Positions 10,973 through 22,377 of a stretch of DNA of 64,000 bases are shown one piece after another. The position numbers were made by a program, and so were the translations under genes. The notes beneath the pieces are model-generated. The model had not been told where the DNA came from, did no database searches, and was given only the letters and a program-made list of their open reading frames with translations. Every line of letters begins with the position of its first letter. Within the stretch, counting starts at the first letter, position 1. Origin of the DNA: Ixodes scapularis (taxonomy: Eukaryota > Arthropoda > Arachnida > Ixodida > Ixodidae); assembly GCF_016920785.2 (NCBI RefSeq), contig NW_024609857.1:192027027-192091026 (forward strand). The letters are read 5' to 3'.

Positions 10973-11491
10973 CAAACATTTTTTTTTTTTTTTATGTGAG
11001 CATGGACGTCGGCCGGCCTGCCGGCCGGACGGACGGACAAGGCTAGACCCTAAGGAGCTTCGCCTTTAAAAGCTTTCTGGCGGTCGACCGCAACCAGGAG
11101 CCCTGGTACTTCGTTCGTACCGCGGCGTCTCTTCCCCACTATGCTGCGGGGGAGGTGCAGGCTGTCGTGGATACATAAGCCAGGCCGAAATCCAATCTTC
11201 GCGTAGCCGTAGTAGGGGCCGGTTCCTGCTTCTACCAGTATGTAGGTGAGCCTGGTGAGGATCAGCCGTTCTAGGAGTTCGCATAGGGTGGGGGTTACTG
11301 AGATGGGGCGGATGTTCTGGACACGGTCCGGCTTCTTCCCTCTTTGGTGAAGAGGTGAACCACCGAAAACTTCCTGTCGTCAGGTGAATTTTCTGTAGCC
11401 CACACTGTGTTAAGTTTGGTCAGGTGCTGTCGCTTCTCGGGCTCATCGAGGTTGTGGAGCATACGCCACGTGATGCAGCCCTTGTCCGTGG

Positions 11492-11943
11492 GCGTATTTG
11501 TAAACAGTAGGCGATTTGCAGCATGGCAACGCAGCTCACGCCGGATTGGGTGTGCTGTCACACATGTCAACGGGCAATTTCTGCACCGGCCGGCAGTGGG
11601 CGCGTCGCGCACGTATCACTGGAGCGCGTTTAACTTCCCCCCCCCCCCTCCCTCCCCCTTTCACGCCGCTTCGCGACGACAGTCCGTGGCGGCTCATACA
11701 CACAGGTGGAGGGGGGATTAAAATGCCACCGTGATACACGCGGAAGGTCGCCGCGAAGTGACGCAAACGGGGGGGGGGGGGGGGGGGGATGAAAACGCGC
11801 CCAGTGATACACACGCAACGCGCCCACTGCCGGCCAGCGCAGCGATCGCTCGTTGGTACGTGTGAAAACACAGCTTCCTCTTCAGCCACTCCGGCGCGAG
11901 CGGCGTTGCTACGCCGCGTATCGCCTTTTGTTTACAAATACGC
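11492..11943. mobile_element. 452-bp terminal-inverted-repeat element inside the reverse transcriptase
   Basis: The left end GCGTATTTGTAAACAGTAGG is matched in inverse at the right end (ccttttgtttacaaatacgc). It interrupts the decayed reverse transcriptase between INEK and TDKG. Long G and C runs (for example 11769-11788) and further internal inverted homology (ccagtgatacacacgcaacg-type segments) are present. No coding capacity and no clear target duplication. Confidence 0.75.
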
Positions 11944-12085
11944 TTCTCGTTGATAGAGTCCAGCGCCAGGACCAGCTCTTGTGTTGTAAATAGCGCGTCC
12001 TGTCCGTTATCGCCGGGCATTCGGGGTTCTTCGATAATGGACAGGACGAGTCGGGAGACGTCGGGTGCCGGGACGTCATTATTGC

Positions 12086-12500
12086 TGCTAAATTTAGCGG
12101 GGAAAACTAAATTGATGTATAGTTCACATCACGTCAGGTCACGTGACATCAATTTTGCTGCCAAATTTATTGGGAGAATGAAATTGGTGTTTGGGTTATA
12201 TGGCGTCACGTCACGTGACGTCCATTTTTCCGCTAATTTTAACAGAAAAACTAAATTGGTGTATAAGTCACGTGACATTAATTCTGCCGCCATACTTAGT
12301 GGTGAAACTGTATTTATGTATTAGTGACTTGACGTTAGGTGACGTGACATCAATATTACCGTCAAGTTTAGCGGAGAAAGCTGAATTGGTGTATAGGCCA
12401 CGTGATGTGAGGTCACGTGACATCAATCATTACGCTAAATTTAGCGTGAAAACTGAATTTCTGTAAGGTCACGTGACATCAATTTCCCCGCTAAATTTAG
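12086..12500. repeat. Alternating palindrome array (CTAAATTTAG and TCACGTGA units)
   Basis: About six irregular units of 55-85 bp each contain a version of CCGCTAAATTTAGCGG, then gaaaactgaattggtgtata, then GGTCACGTGAC and atcaatttt. Exact CTAAATTTAG occurs near 12089, 12433 and 12491. The array abuts the decayed LINE. There is no coding sense. Confidence 0.85.
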
Positions 12501-13022
12501 CGGGAAATGCACGGAAAGAGGAACGGACGGAGACGGACAGAAAAAAAAAATTGGGATTCGGGATAGAGTTAAAACGCATTTCAAGCTTTAAAAATGGTTT
12601 CATAAAATTTGGTAATCATACATACACATAACAATATCGGGGTCAAGATATTAATGCTCTAACACAGGATCACGAGAACCAAGTATAGTCGCTAATAGGC
12701 TAACGTTCCAGGTCCAAAAGTGTGAAAAATAGGAGACCAAGCACAAAACACTCCCCTTATTCTTTTTTTATGCAATCGTCTTTGTCTCAAAATGTCTGAG
12801 ACAAGCACAAGTTGCTTGTCTCATCAAACCAGCTTTTTATAGTCGCAGCCAAGGAAATCGCCGTTCAATGTACCTTTTGTGATTGCAAGCAAAACATTAT
12901 CTGAAGCGTCGAACAATATGTTGGTTCACATTAGATTAAAGTTTTTAATGCGACTGCATTATTAAGCCACTCATCACAGATTTATATCTATGTATGTTGC
13001 ATCTAATGTAATCAATTTTAGG
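12501..13022. other. Spacer between two inverted palindrome arrays
   Basis: AT-rich, no gene. It contains a small hairpin near 12810 (gagacaagc / gcttgtctc). Confidence 0.4.
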
Positions 13023-13258
13023 CTACATTTAGCGGAAAATCAAAATCACAGGACCTATGCACCAATTCAGGTGTCCCGCTAAATTTAGCGGAATCGGGTT
13101 TACCGCTAAGTTTATCGGAAAATTGATTTCACATGACCTATGCACCGATTCAGGTTCCTCGTTAAATTTATCAGAATCAGGCTCCCCGCTAAATTCAGCG
13201 GAAAATTAACTTCACATAACCTATGAACCAATTCAAGCTCTTAGCTAAATTTAGCGGG
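13023..13258. repeat. Palindrome array, inverted relative to 12086-12500
   Basis: The same ingredients occur on the opposite strand: cacctatgcaccaattcag-type linkers and versions of CCGCTAAATTTAGCGG (exact CTAAATTTAG near 13078 and 13246). The TCACGTGA element is decayed here (tcacatgacc, tcacataacc). Confidence 0.8.
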
Positions 13259-13352
13259 AAAGCGAACACCTGCCCGTGTGTTGTGGGATTCCCCTTTTGT
13301 GAGGGTACCACTTAGAAACACAGAAGGTTCCTTGGGTCCGGATAAAGACGTG

Positions 13353-13358
13353 TTTATT
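13353..13358 (-). terminator. AATAAA polyadenylation signal of the probable LTR
   Basis: AATAAA on the minus strand within gtcaataaacacg, near the 3' end of the probable LTR. Confidence 0.5.
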
Positions 13359-13556
13359 GACTCGAATGTCACACGCTTGCCCGAAGGCCAACAATAGTGG
13401 AGATGACGGCGCTGTCTCTTTTGACAGGATCACCAGTCGGAGTCCGCGCTGCCGCTATTGACAGTATAACGGAGGGGGAGGATCAGATAAAGATATGAAG
13501 GCTCCGTCGAGCAGAGCCTCCCCCAGCGAGAGTCCCGCCCGTTGGATTAGGGCCGT

Positions 13557-13564
13557 CTTATATA
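13557..13564 (-). promoter_or_regulatory. TATA box of the probable LTR
   Basis: Minus strand TATATAAG is followed downstream by G+C-rich sequence. Its spacing to the AATAAA at 13353-13358 suits an R region. Confidence 0.5.
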
Positions 13565-13865
13565 GCCCGCGGGAATGGACGCGCCCAGGGTGGGTCGGAT
13601 CTAGGTGGCTCCCCGGAGGGCGGACGCGTCCAAGTCATGATCCCGAGGGCTGTGCTTTAGGCAAATCACCCGAGAAGGACGAGGGAAAGCCGCCCACCAG
13701 GGAATACGGCTTCGCCCTCGCATCCGGGACGCGCCCCCACGTGGCGACGTCCCACGGCCTGCCTGAGCTAGGCCTAGATAGGGATGCGGGGAATACATGG
13801 TTCCCACAGAGTGAAACGATAAATGCTATCGCGTTCATAAATAATCACCCCCCTTGTTTCTACAA

Positions 13866-16515
13866 ATTTGCCCCAGAATAGATTTCTGTTATATGGCGGT
13901 CGAAAGTTCAGTTTGAGTTTTTTTTTTATATTTCCCGATGTGCCTTTCCCGTACTTAACATCGTGATGACTGCAGGAGAAATATATAACTTCTGCATGAG
14001 TGATAAACTTCATGTCAAGAAAAAAAAATGCAGCAGCTGGAATTTTAGAAAGCAAGGTAACAGACTCATTTAGGTACTATAAGTTTACACTCGCTCACAG
14101 CTGAAGAAACGGATGGCGTGGCAGGTGTCCCTCATCCTATGATGGTTCGGCTGTTGATAAGAAGGCCGAAGAAGGAATCAGCATGCAATAAGCTTGAATA
14201 TAATGGACTATGCTTTCCTTATACCCTACACAGTGGGCAAAGAATCATAGAATACCGCGGCATTGACAGATTGTAAGCTTTAAGAAACAAGCGCGAAGCG
14301 AATTAGTTTACAAGCCTTCGGTAAACTTTGCGGTAGCTCGTTGAGAGATCGACCTTGAAACAATCGAATATGAATTAGTCGATTAACGACGAGTGATGTC
14401 ACAATCCTTGCCAAGCTTACCTAAGTCGTTACAACAGGCGGAGGTAACAAAGAGAAGGAAAACACTTAGGCGAAGCATCTTCACTAGTAGATGTAGGTGG
14501 CACGTGAACTATATACCAAATCTGCTCTACTGGGCAATATTTCGCTACGACTGTGCGCATTTTATCTCTCAGCGTTCGTGTCCATCACCTCGAATAATGT
14601 TTGATCAGGCGACCTGACCTCGGATGCGTGTTTGCAGCGCGAGAAAAGATGAGCGTGTCGAGCGGGCAGCTGCGCAAGTCACAAGCTCCCGCTACTAATG
14701 CCTCAGGAGGCGTCGTTCCATGCGCGCACGCACCGCACCCGCTCGCAAGATTTGTGCACAACACAACTTGGACAATTCTGCAGATGGTGTTGATCATGCG
14801 ATAAGATTTCCTTTCACCTCTGAAGGTTGCTCGTGTAATAGAAAATTACCTTCATGTTTGTTCAAGCTCCTGTGACTATGCTAAACTGCGTTCTTTCTCT
14901 GAAGGTAGGATATGGCTATCCAAATTGTATCACAGCATTTTGTTGGAAGGCACTTAATTTTTATCAGCAGATTTGAGGTGTGCCTGGAGTGAGTCATATT
15001 TGCAAATTTGTGGAAATAAATTATTTTATTTAAGATTGTTTATTGCGCAGCTGCATATACAGATGTCGGAGCCACGTAAGAAAAAGCCAACATTTCTTGA
15101 CTTGACAATGTCCGGGCCGCAGGTGCTTGGCATATAACAAAGGAAATGCAGAAATAGAAATAAAAATAAAATTTATACACGTATAAACATAAACACGGAC
15201 TGCAAACGATTTACATGAAAAGCGCAGAATACACAAAAAGTGGATAGAGTAATTTTAGTATGCAAGCTAATTATGTTTAAGTTATCTATAAAATATTATT
15301 GAGAATGTGGGTGGGCTATTATCCAAAACTGTAGGAAATAGAAAAGATACTAGTTTGAACGAAGATAGGATAAATTCTATTCTGGGCAGAGGGTTTTCTT
15401 TCTGATTAGAAACAATGCACTTGTTATAAAGATAATAAGTTCGGGGGGATGAGAAAAGAAATCACCGAGTTAGCAGAATTAACAAAACCAAACTTTGTTG
15501 ATATATTTTTTTTATAATCAAATAATGATTATGAGTGAAATCAGAAATAGACAATTCTATGTCGGATAATTTGCCTTGTAAAAGTGAGGTTTCGTGGCCT
15601 GCCGGTTGGTCTCTTGAACAGTTTGATTGCCAGATGGTCATTCGGTAGGAATCTTTTGCTATAGAGAGAAAAATTGATTTTGTTAGGTCACATTTACAAC
15701 AAGTTGTTTTATCAAATTTCAAATATTCTTATGGATGTTGTCAGAAAGTTTCTTTTTTGTAACTAAAATATTTGTATTCAAATCAAAGGTTCAGCTGTCA
15801 AAATATTCAAACACGTTTATCTCGCTTAAATATTTTAGCGTCAGTTCTCGCTTGAGGAACTGTATTATTTGTGTGTGGAGCCAGTTTTTTTAAAGTTTTA
15901 CGTACTGAATTTTTGTGAGGAACCCGGCTGTGAGCTTCCATTGTGAATTCTCATGGTTTTTTGTTATGAAAAGTTGCAGTATCTTCAACCTAATGGACGC
16001 CAAAAATAAAACGTTTTTCACAGTAATATTTTGATTAGAAATTATATAATTTCTGTACTTTCTTTACATAGCCGCGGGACAGAAATGTTATACACAATGT
16101 TTCATTAAAAAAACAAAAAACTGGCTAATAGTTTTACTTGTTATCAAAGAGTGTTCCTCAGGTTTCAAGGTATTTATTTGATGCACTTTTACACAGCTTC
16201 CTGCGCGATAAACCTACAAACGTAAAACTTTATATATAATCCCCTTTCTAAGGTGCGAATAAGTCCTGCAAATTTCATACCAATGAGACTATCTTTTAAT
16301 TAGTTTGTATTATTGAGTATTGCTCTCCTTTAAGGCGACGCTCTTCACAAATAAGGCTAATAATGGTTGGGTGCGCGTTGTCGAGACACAAAACAAACTT
16401 TATTTATGATTCGTAGCCATATTTCCGACAAGCAACGTGACCGAAAACAAATACTGCCTGCGTTATGCCAGCATGAATTTCTCTTGTACGTTAATGGCAT
16501 CTATTAATTCCACAG
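13866..16515. other. AT-rich intergenic/intronic DNA
   Basis: No gene or clear repeat boundary recognised in 2.6 kb. It is AT-rich with homopolymer runs and could be intron. Confidence 0.4.
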
Positions 16516-16563
16516 GTACCGCTGGGCCTCGACGTGTGCATCCCCTACTACGGCTGTGATTGA
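16516..16563 (+). CDS. Weak candidate last coding exon
   Basis: An acceptor (attccacag) ending at 16515 is followed by 15 codons, VPLGLDVCIPYYGCD, and TGA at 16561-16563. A GTAAAG donor lies at 16573. A second frame (YRWASTCASPTTAVIETF) is also open to the donor, so the reading frame is not settled. Short size and two open frames keep confidence low. Confidence 0.22.
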   Translation, partial: VPLGLDVCIPYYGCD

Positions 16564-16572
16564 AACGTTCAG

Positions 16573-17909
16573 GTAAAGTGATAGTGTTCTAAGAATCTGT
16601 GGCAGAGTTTTCCACGACCTCCGTCTAATTTATTTTACACTCTCAATACACCGGTGTACTCTCTCTCTCTATATATATACATGTATATATATAAACGTCA
16701 GACGCGTTTTCTTTTCTGCTGAACGTAAGACAACGAATCATGGCGAACAATACTAGGGTCCCAGTGAATGGCGTTGCTCATAAAACATAGTTAGACCTAA
16801 AAAAAAGAAAAAAAAAACGTTGCGCCCAAGGATTATTGAAGAAGTGAAAGGTCATGCAAGTTGCGTGTGTTTAACATCGCATTTTTTGTATAATTATATT
16901 CTTAGTTTCGTGCATTCGCCAAGATTCTTCTTTTGTTCGCCGTGATTTGTTTTCTCGTGCTCTGCATAAAGGTCGACTCACAGACCCTTCAATAGATATT
17001 TGAACCACGAATAAAAGCGCTAAAAAGACAAAGGCAAGACATAAGACAAAATGCGGGCGCTGTCTTCTCTCGCTTGTGTTCGTCACTTTAGCGCTCCTAA
17101 ACACGGTTAGAAAAATTCATCACCGACTAGCCCGAACCGCTAGCACATTTTATATAACTTTTCTACGCGGGTGACGTCATTTTGAATTCTGAAACTTCCG
17201 GTGTGCGGGAAAACATCGTTTTTCTTTCGCCGTACCTCTACGAGGAGAAGCTCACGCTTTAATCGCAACTGTCTGTCATTCTTGTTATTGTCGTTTTTTT
17301 ATTATTTTACTTGTTCATAATCGCAATGTTTCGTTGTTTTTTTTTTGTTTTTTTTTCTTTCATCTCGCACACGGGATTTGTTGACCACGCGGATGGAAAC
17401 GAGGCTAAGCAAAATAGCAATGTAAAGAGTGTGAAGATAAGAAGCAGGAGCGCGGTTCCGGAGACCAGACTCTAAGATATCTGGAGCGTCTGCTCGCCTG
17501 AAGATAACTTGGGAGAGCCAATCGCTACTATCTACGTATGACGCAATCTACGGGGCTGATAACACGTTTAGACCCCTCATGAAAGAAAATATAAAAAAAA
17601 AACTGTCTGGCGTTGTGGCACTGAGCACTGTAAATCATCATGCCCTGAGCCACAGCACAGCCATTTCTTCTTTTTTTTTCTGTTTTAGACATATTATGAG
17701 TGTCGTCATTCGACGAGTGTCGTCCGTAGATTGCAGTGATTGTCTTTGAAATGTGCTTTGCGGGAAAGCAGACGCTGCAGATTTCTTACAGTGCAGTAAT
17801 GGAGCGATTTAGAGTGAGTGGCCCGAACCCTTTTGGTCTCCCAAGTCACCTGCGGGACAGAAAGTATTAGTCGGGGGAGGCTAAATTCCCCCAAAGTTTA
17901 ACTCAAAAA
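16573..17909. other. Intergenic DNA, nothing recognised
   Basis: It contains CT/TA microsatellite near 16660-16695 and several poly-T runs; no gene. Confidence 0.4.
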
Positions 17910-18062
17910 TTTTTCGCTAAATTTAGCTTGTCAATTAATTCCCGAAATTTAGAGACACAATTATGACGTCACGTAACATGATGTCAGGTAACACTACGAG
18001 GTCACGTCGCGAAGCTTTGATTCAGCGCTACATTTAGCGAGAAAAAGATTTCCAGCTATATT
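17910..18062. repeat. Small decayed palindrome array
   Basis: Contains TCGCTAAATTTAGCT near 17912, gacgtcacgtaac, gaggtcacgtcgc and AGCTATATTTAGCT-type palindromes. These are the same two palindrome classes as at 12-13 kb, more diverged. Confidence 0.65.
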
Positions 18063-18234
18063 TAGCTGGCCACGACGTACTACGTATACGCACCGTGCAC
18101 AGAATCCGCTACGAAACCTCGCCAATAACAAATATCGCCGTAAGAAATAAGCCACCAACAGCAGTTATCTTATTATGTAGCCAAGTGAATCAGTTACCGC
18201 CGGCATAAATGTGCTTCTGAAAAAACAAGTGCAG

Positions 18235-18454
18235 GTTGAAGAAGATATTTAGGCAAGCTGTGACATTTAACATCTGCAATAGAACAGCGTGCTCCGGAAC
18301 CCCAGAAAACATGGAAAATATTTGTGCGGGCCTAAATGTTTCAAGTGCTACTCTTGAGGCCAGTTGTAAGAAAAATGACCCTGGCAGTCATCGAGGTCCC
18401 AGGAAGTTTACTGCAAAGAAGATACAAAAACAGAACACTCGACTGAAGCTATAG
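18235..18454 (+). CDS. Candidate last coding exon, Cys-containing with basic C-terminus
   Basis: After an AG at 18233-18234 the frame runs 73 codons to TAG. The key part is FNICNRTACSGTPENMENIC, then AGLNVSSATLEASCKKND, ending in a Lys/Arg-rich tail (KKIQKQNTRLKL). It has four cysteines and potential N-glycosylation sites (NRT, NVS). This resembles the 3' exon of a secreted tick salivary protein with a basic tail, but I cannot assign a family. The acceptor lacks a strong pyrimidine tract, and another AG at 18246-18247 in the same phase is possible. No signal-peptide exon of matching phase was found. Confidence 0.35.
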
Positions 18455-19242
18455 TTTTGAATGTGATTTGTTTTCTAGCCTTCTCTAATACGAACCCCTA
18501 CTTTTTTAAAGTATTAGTGTAAGCAAAAAACGCTAAATGTTTTTATGCCTTTGACGATAGTGAAAAGAGAACACAAGCAGGGTACAACTATTTGGCCGGG
18601 GGTAACGACGCATTGAAAACGCGCGAAAAGACAGTAGCGCGCCGGTGCGACGGCGAGCAGAAGCAATTTGCATAGACATCGTGTCTAGAAGCCGATCTAT
18701 GTTTCTGATCAATGTCATCTTACCTGAGCACAGCGTTATATCAAATGTTCAGGGCCGCAGTCGGCGTCAGCGTTTTTTACAAGATACCTGAATACTGAGA
18801 AGACATATCTTCTACAGGCGCTAGCCTAAATAGCCATAATAATCTCAATCCCAATGCGTCTACCCAACACCATCAAGCGAAGAACAATCTGGCAATAAGA
18901 GGAGTAAACGTTCTTCCTAGGTAGGCGTTATCAATTACTTGTACTGGCGAATGTCGCCCCGTACAGATTTCAAGACTGTAAAGCACACTAGCGGTTTGTA
19001 CGTGTATATTTTAGCGCAGATAAACAAAAACCAAGGCGGTGTGTAGCCGTCGCTGCCGCTTACAACTGCAAAGGACACAATTGAATTAGAACTCCGAGCA
19101 ACTTCTATCGGCCGAATGACGTCAGAAAACGTCCGGAGCAACGCCGGACGCTGGTAGAAACTTTGAATGTTAAGGTGCCAGACCTTTACTCTTTAGCGAG
19201 ATGGCGAAATACGGCGGCGGAACGTCAATAAAGCTGCGGTAC
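18455..19242. other. Intergenic DNA, nothing recognised
   Basis: No gene or repeat end seen. Confidence 0.4.
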
Positions 19243-21685
19243 CTACACTCTAAGAAAAAATGGAGGAAAAAAGTAGCAACGGCGCGTCTTCCTCCCTTCT
19301 ACTGACGCGCCCCCAAGCGGACACGAGAAGAAGGGAGGAACGAGACGCTTTCCTCCTTCTCCAGGCAAATGGGAGAAAGCTTTCGCCCTCCCGACTCATC
19401 TTCTTTCGGTTTCATTCTTCGAGCACGTCGCGCACGTTGTTTAATAAATTAATCTTGAGTTGATTAAAATTTAGCGGCAGCGAAGGCCGCCTATAATTCC
19501 GTCTTCTAGTCCAAACCTGTAGAACGTTTCGGTTGCATTGACGTTTTTACCACTAATTTTATCAAACGAGCAAACGAAGCCACGAAGCCGCTAGAAACAG
19601 CGAAGTTCCGGAGCAGTGCCAGCAGCGCCACGTACACTGGGGGATGGCCGTCTCCGGATTGCGGGACTCACGCGGCACGGAACCACAGTAGTGAAACCAC
19701 GCGGAACTGTGTCGACGTTTTCGACGTTATGGAAACCCCAGGAACTGCGTCCAAGCCAGGCAGGTTTTGCTGCCGGCTGCCTGGGTTCCTGCCGTGCTGA
19801 GTTCGGTTCTGTTTTCCGATGCCGAGTGCAACCGGCGTTCAACGTGGTTCTGTATTTGTGCGTGTCAGCAACTTAGCAGCAACATCGTGATGGCAGTGTT
19901 ATGGGTTGTGAACAGGAGACTGGAATTATCGCCGATGTGACCGTGTGTTCGCGTATCAGTGGTGTAACAACAAGATGAGATCGTAAACTGGTCGGGCATT
20001 CATGCCGCTGGTCGGGCCGTGATCGGAAGGGGCGGGGTGTCGCAGGTTGACATTCCGCTTTACATTAAAAAGTTTAATACCACTTGAGGGATTAGGTGCA
20101 ATCGATCGGCGTGCGGATAGTCAGGTTGGAACGCTGGTCTGAACAGTAGAAGCTCCTATCGCTATCGTACAGTGGCCAATGGGACTGTGGGAAATGTCTC
20201 GACCCCGAGAGCGATTGCGCTCTGGGGCAAGGACTGAACAGTACGAAATCGTAATGGAAAGTACGTATATTCACAGTATGGAATTTCGGCATTAAAAATC
20301 AATAGTAGGTGAAATCGAAAAAAAAAAAAGCTTCCCTTTATTTTGCTGTTTAAATATACTACGGTTCCTGGAGAAACTGCCCTCTAAGTGGCGCGCTGGG
20401 ATGAGTGCTAGAAGTTTTCGGGCTCGCCAAGGCGTAGCTCCGTACTCTTAACACCTGCCTCAAGTCGCGGCTTTGACTGCGTTCAAGTTGATCGAAAAGC
20501 GATTTCTCAGCCCGTGAAGCATCACTTCCAGCTGAGTGAATATCCGCTCTACAGAGATTAATTCAAGACGGCAATTGCAGCTTTGCGCGAACATCGCAAA
20601 TAGAAAAACCAATAGAAATACAGGCTACGGCGTGCCGTGTGGGGAAACAAACTCATGGCTTCGAGCCGCATTGGAGCGGCTTGATTAATTGGTTTTCAAA
20701 TAATTACGGCATGATCGAGCGTTTACTTTTGAATAAGAGATTAATCCCCTGAGCCATTCAAAATACTCTCAGAGGTATGGGATTGCTGGAAAAAAATCAA
20801 TATGCTGGGAATATTTTTTATTGCTTAGGGAGTCACCGAAAAGTTCCGTACGTTCAAAACGACCAGTATAAAAGACGGAACCGCAGAGCATGGGTGTAGT
20901 GTTCGGGTTAGTGTGGTGTTCCGTTGTATTGATATTTGTGTGTTCCGTGTATGTGCTCAATGTATGTTCACCTGATGCATGTAATAAGCGTAATGTGTGT
21001 GTACTGTGTATAGTAGAGGATCCCCAAGCGCAATAGTGGCTAAAAAGAGAAAATTACTTTTTGTAGAACATGAATTGGGCGGTACCTAGCGCCACCTAGC
21101 CTAGCTACCAGCAATTACTCTGCTTGACCCCGCCATCTGGTGGCTAGCGATTTAACTTTTCACGCCACGCGATAAACAGCGGCTTCGAGTTTGTTCTTTC
21201 GAGAGCGGCTTTTGGTTTCGCGGATTGAGTTTGCCATTCTCTGTGATATGCGGTTGAAGAAGGAATTGTGACTCGAGGAACACCAAAGGTAAGACGGAAA
21301 GTGCGCGAAGTAACTGGGTATCGGCTGTCTCCGTTTAACATCGCAGTACTGTCGGCGAGAAGACTGAGTAACTGCTTTCGAAACGCAAGTTTCTGTACCT
21401 AAGGAGGGAATCTGGCTTCGGAAATAAACACAGTTTGCGGAAAGCTCGCGTTACGCTTTTATTTGCTGCTGTTCTCGTCCCGTACAAGAGACGTAGCTTC
21501 CTCGTCAAGCCTTATTGGGCTCGATTTGCTCGATTCGGGGCCGCCATATTGAGATGCAAGCGACGGAGGAACTTTGCTCCCCTGCTTCAGGGACGAACGT
21601 TTCTCCCTTTCTAAAGGAACATAGGTTACAAGACCGTTCCTCCCCTAAGGGAGGACTATCCATACCCTTTTTTCTAAGAGTGTAG
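19243..21685. mobile_element. Possible terminal-inverted-repeat element (2.4 kb)
   Basis: Left CTACACTCTAAGAAAAAA and right ttttttctaagagtgtag form an inverted pair of about 17 bp. Similar 'ACTCTAAGAAAAA' ends occur on many animal DNA transposons. No target duplication or transposase frame was found in the interior, so the two ends may belong to separate elements. Confidence 0.35.
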
Positions 21686-21872
21686 AGCTCATCTTCGACT
21701 GGTGTCTTTAGCGTCCTGTCCCTGCCATACCTAAGTAGTAGTCCCGAAGGGGCAACAAACGACGTCACAGGATACGCCCTGTCACGTTGTGGGTTGTCGC
21801 GATCTCGGCAGTTGGCGGCTACAAGTATCAGTAAAAATGAAAGGTGCTTACAATCCCATGTAATGCCAAATT

Positions 21873-22377
21873 AGAGCGCAGCTCTTGAAGAGGAGGAGGA
21901 AAGGTTACTGAGGTGAGAAGGCGGAAAGTCCCCCAGTAGTAACATGCATGTGGATCGACGTGTGCTTAACGCAAGTCGCAGAAGATGCACATCTTCGGAG
22001 AGAGCATCGCGTGTAAATTTGGCGGGAATATAGCGGGGCAATTCTTTCCCCTAACTTTAGCGGGGAATTTTTTCCACTAGATTTGGCGGGGAAACGTTTT
22101 CCGCAAAGTTAAACGGGGAAACGGTTTCCGCCAAATTCAGTGGGGAAGTTTTTTTCCGCTAGATATAGCGGGCAAATTTTTTCCGCTAAATTTAGCGGGG
22201 GATTTAGCGTCATCGTCATGATGACGTGATCAGTTGCGTCACCAGTGACGCCACGTGTGACGTCATCAGTGGCGATGACTGCATCGTGATGACGTCATCC
22301 TCATCGTCATCGTCATCGCGCGGTTACGCCGACGGCGACGCCGCTCAAGCCGGAAACAGGCGTCTAAGAGCTGCGCT
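21873..22377 (+). mobile_element. GAGCGCAGCTC-bracketed repeat, copy A
   Basis: The left bracket AGAGCGCAGCTCTT (21873-21886) is preceded by atgtaatgccaaatt and followed by gaggaggagga. The right bracket aagagctgcgct ends at 22377. The interior has about six units of 30-32 bp carrying CCGCTAAATTTAGCGG variants (22020-22205), then TGACGTCA/CACGTG-type sites, then a cgccgacggcgacgccgctc tail shared with copy C. Homology with copy C starts up to 40 bp left of the bracket, so true ends may lie outside. Confidence 0.7.

Larger units (their letters stand above)
10362..11067. mobile_element. Insertion of about 706 bp inside the reverse transcriptase
   Basis: Removing this stretch rejoins minus-strand KAF to DTVKHSAV in frame, giving a normal motif A, so the insertion point is well fixed. 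The left edge is an A-run, the right edge aaaa. The ends hold inverted ggcgaagctc / gagcttcgcc. Inside are a 65-73 bp tandem duplication and the tRNA-Ser-like sequence followed by a T-run. The element class is uncertain: compound, or a tRNA-derived element with extra sequence. Confidence 0.7.
9285..12087 (-). pseudogene. Decayed non-LTR retrotransposon reverse transcriptase, broken by two insertions
   Basis: On the minus strand, reading down from 12087, the frames give a discontinuous reverse transcriptase: the N-terminal 'fingers' (TTQELVLALDSINEK), then TDKGCITWRML, a frameshifted PISVTPTLCELLERLIL region, AVDRQKAF (motif A), GVPQDAILSPTLFN (motif B) and CADDTTLW, a variant of the catalytic YADD (motif C). 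A C-terminal tail includes LEVLHRECLRAIKRLPKDTQ. This order fits Jockey/CR1-type LINEs. Stops, frameshifts, the C for Y substitution and two insertions (10362-11067 and 11492-11943) show it is dead. The endonuclease domain is missing and palindrome-array sequence starts at its upstream edge. Confidence 0.8.
13277..13865 (-). mobile_element. Probable solo LTR of an LTR retrotransposon
   Basis: On the minus strand this GC-rich block has the layout of an LTR. It begins at a TGTAGAAAC-type start, has a TATA box (TATATAAG, 13557-13564) after about 300 bp and an AATAAA signal about 200 bp further on (13353-13358), and ends with a CCCACAACA-type terminus. No gag-pol, primer-binding site or second LTR was seen, hence 'solo'. 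No target duplication was clear. The call is structural only. Confidence 0.5.

Noticed and set aside
13495..13881. A 128-codon + strand open frame
   Set aside because: It lies within the GC-rich probable LTR on the opposite strand, with no domain or splice support.
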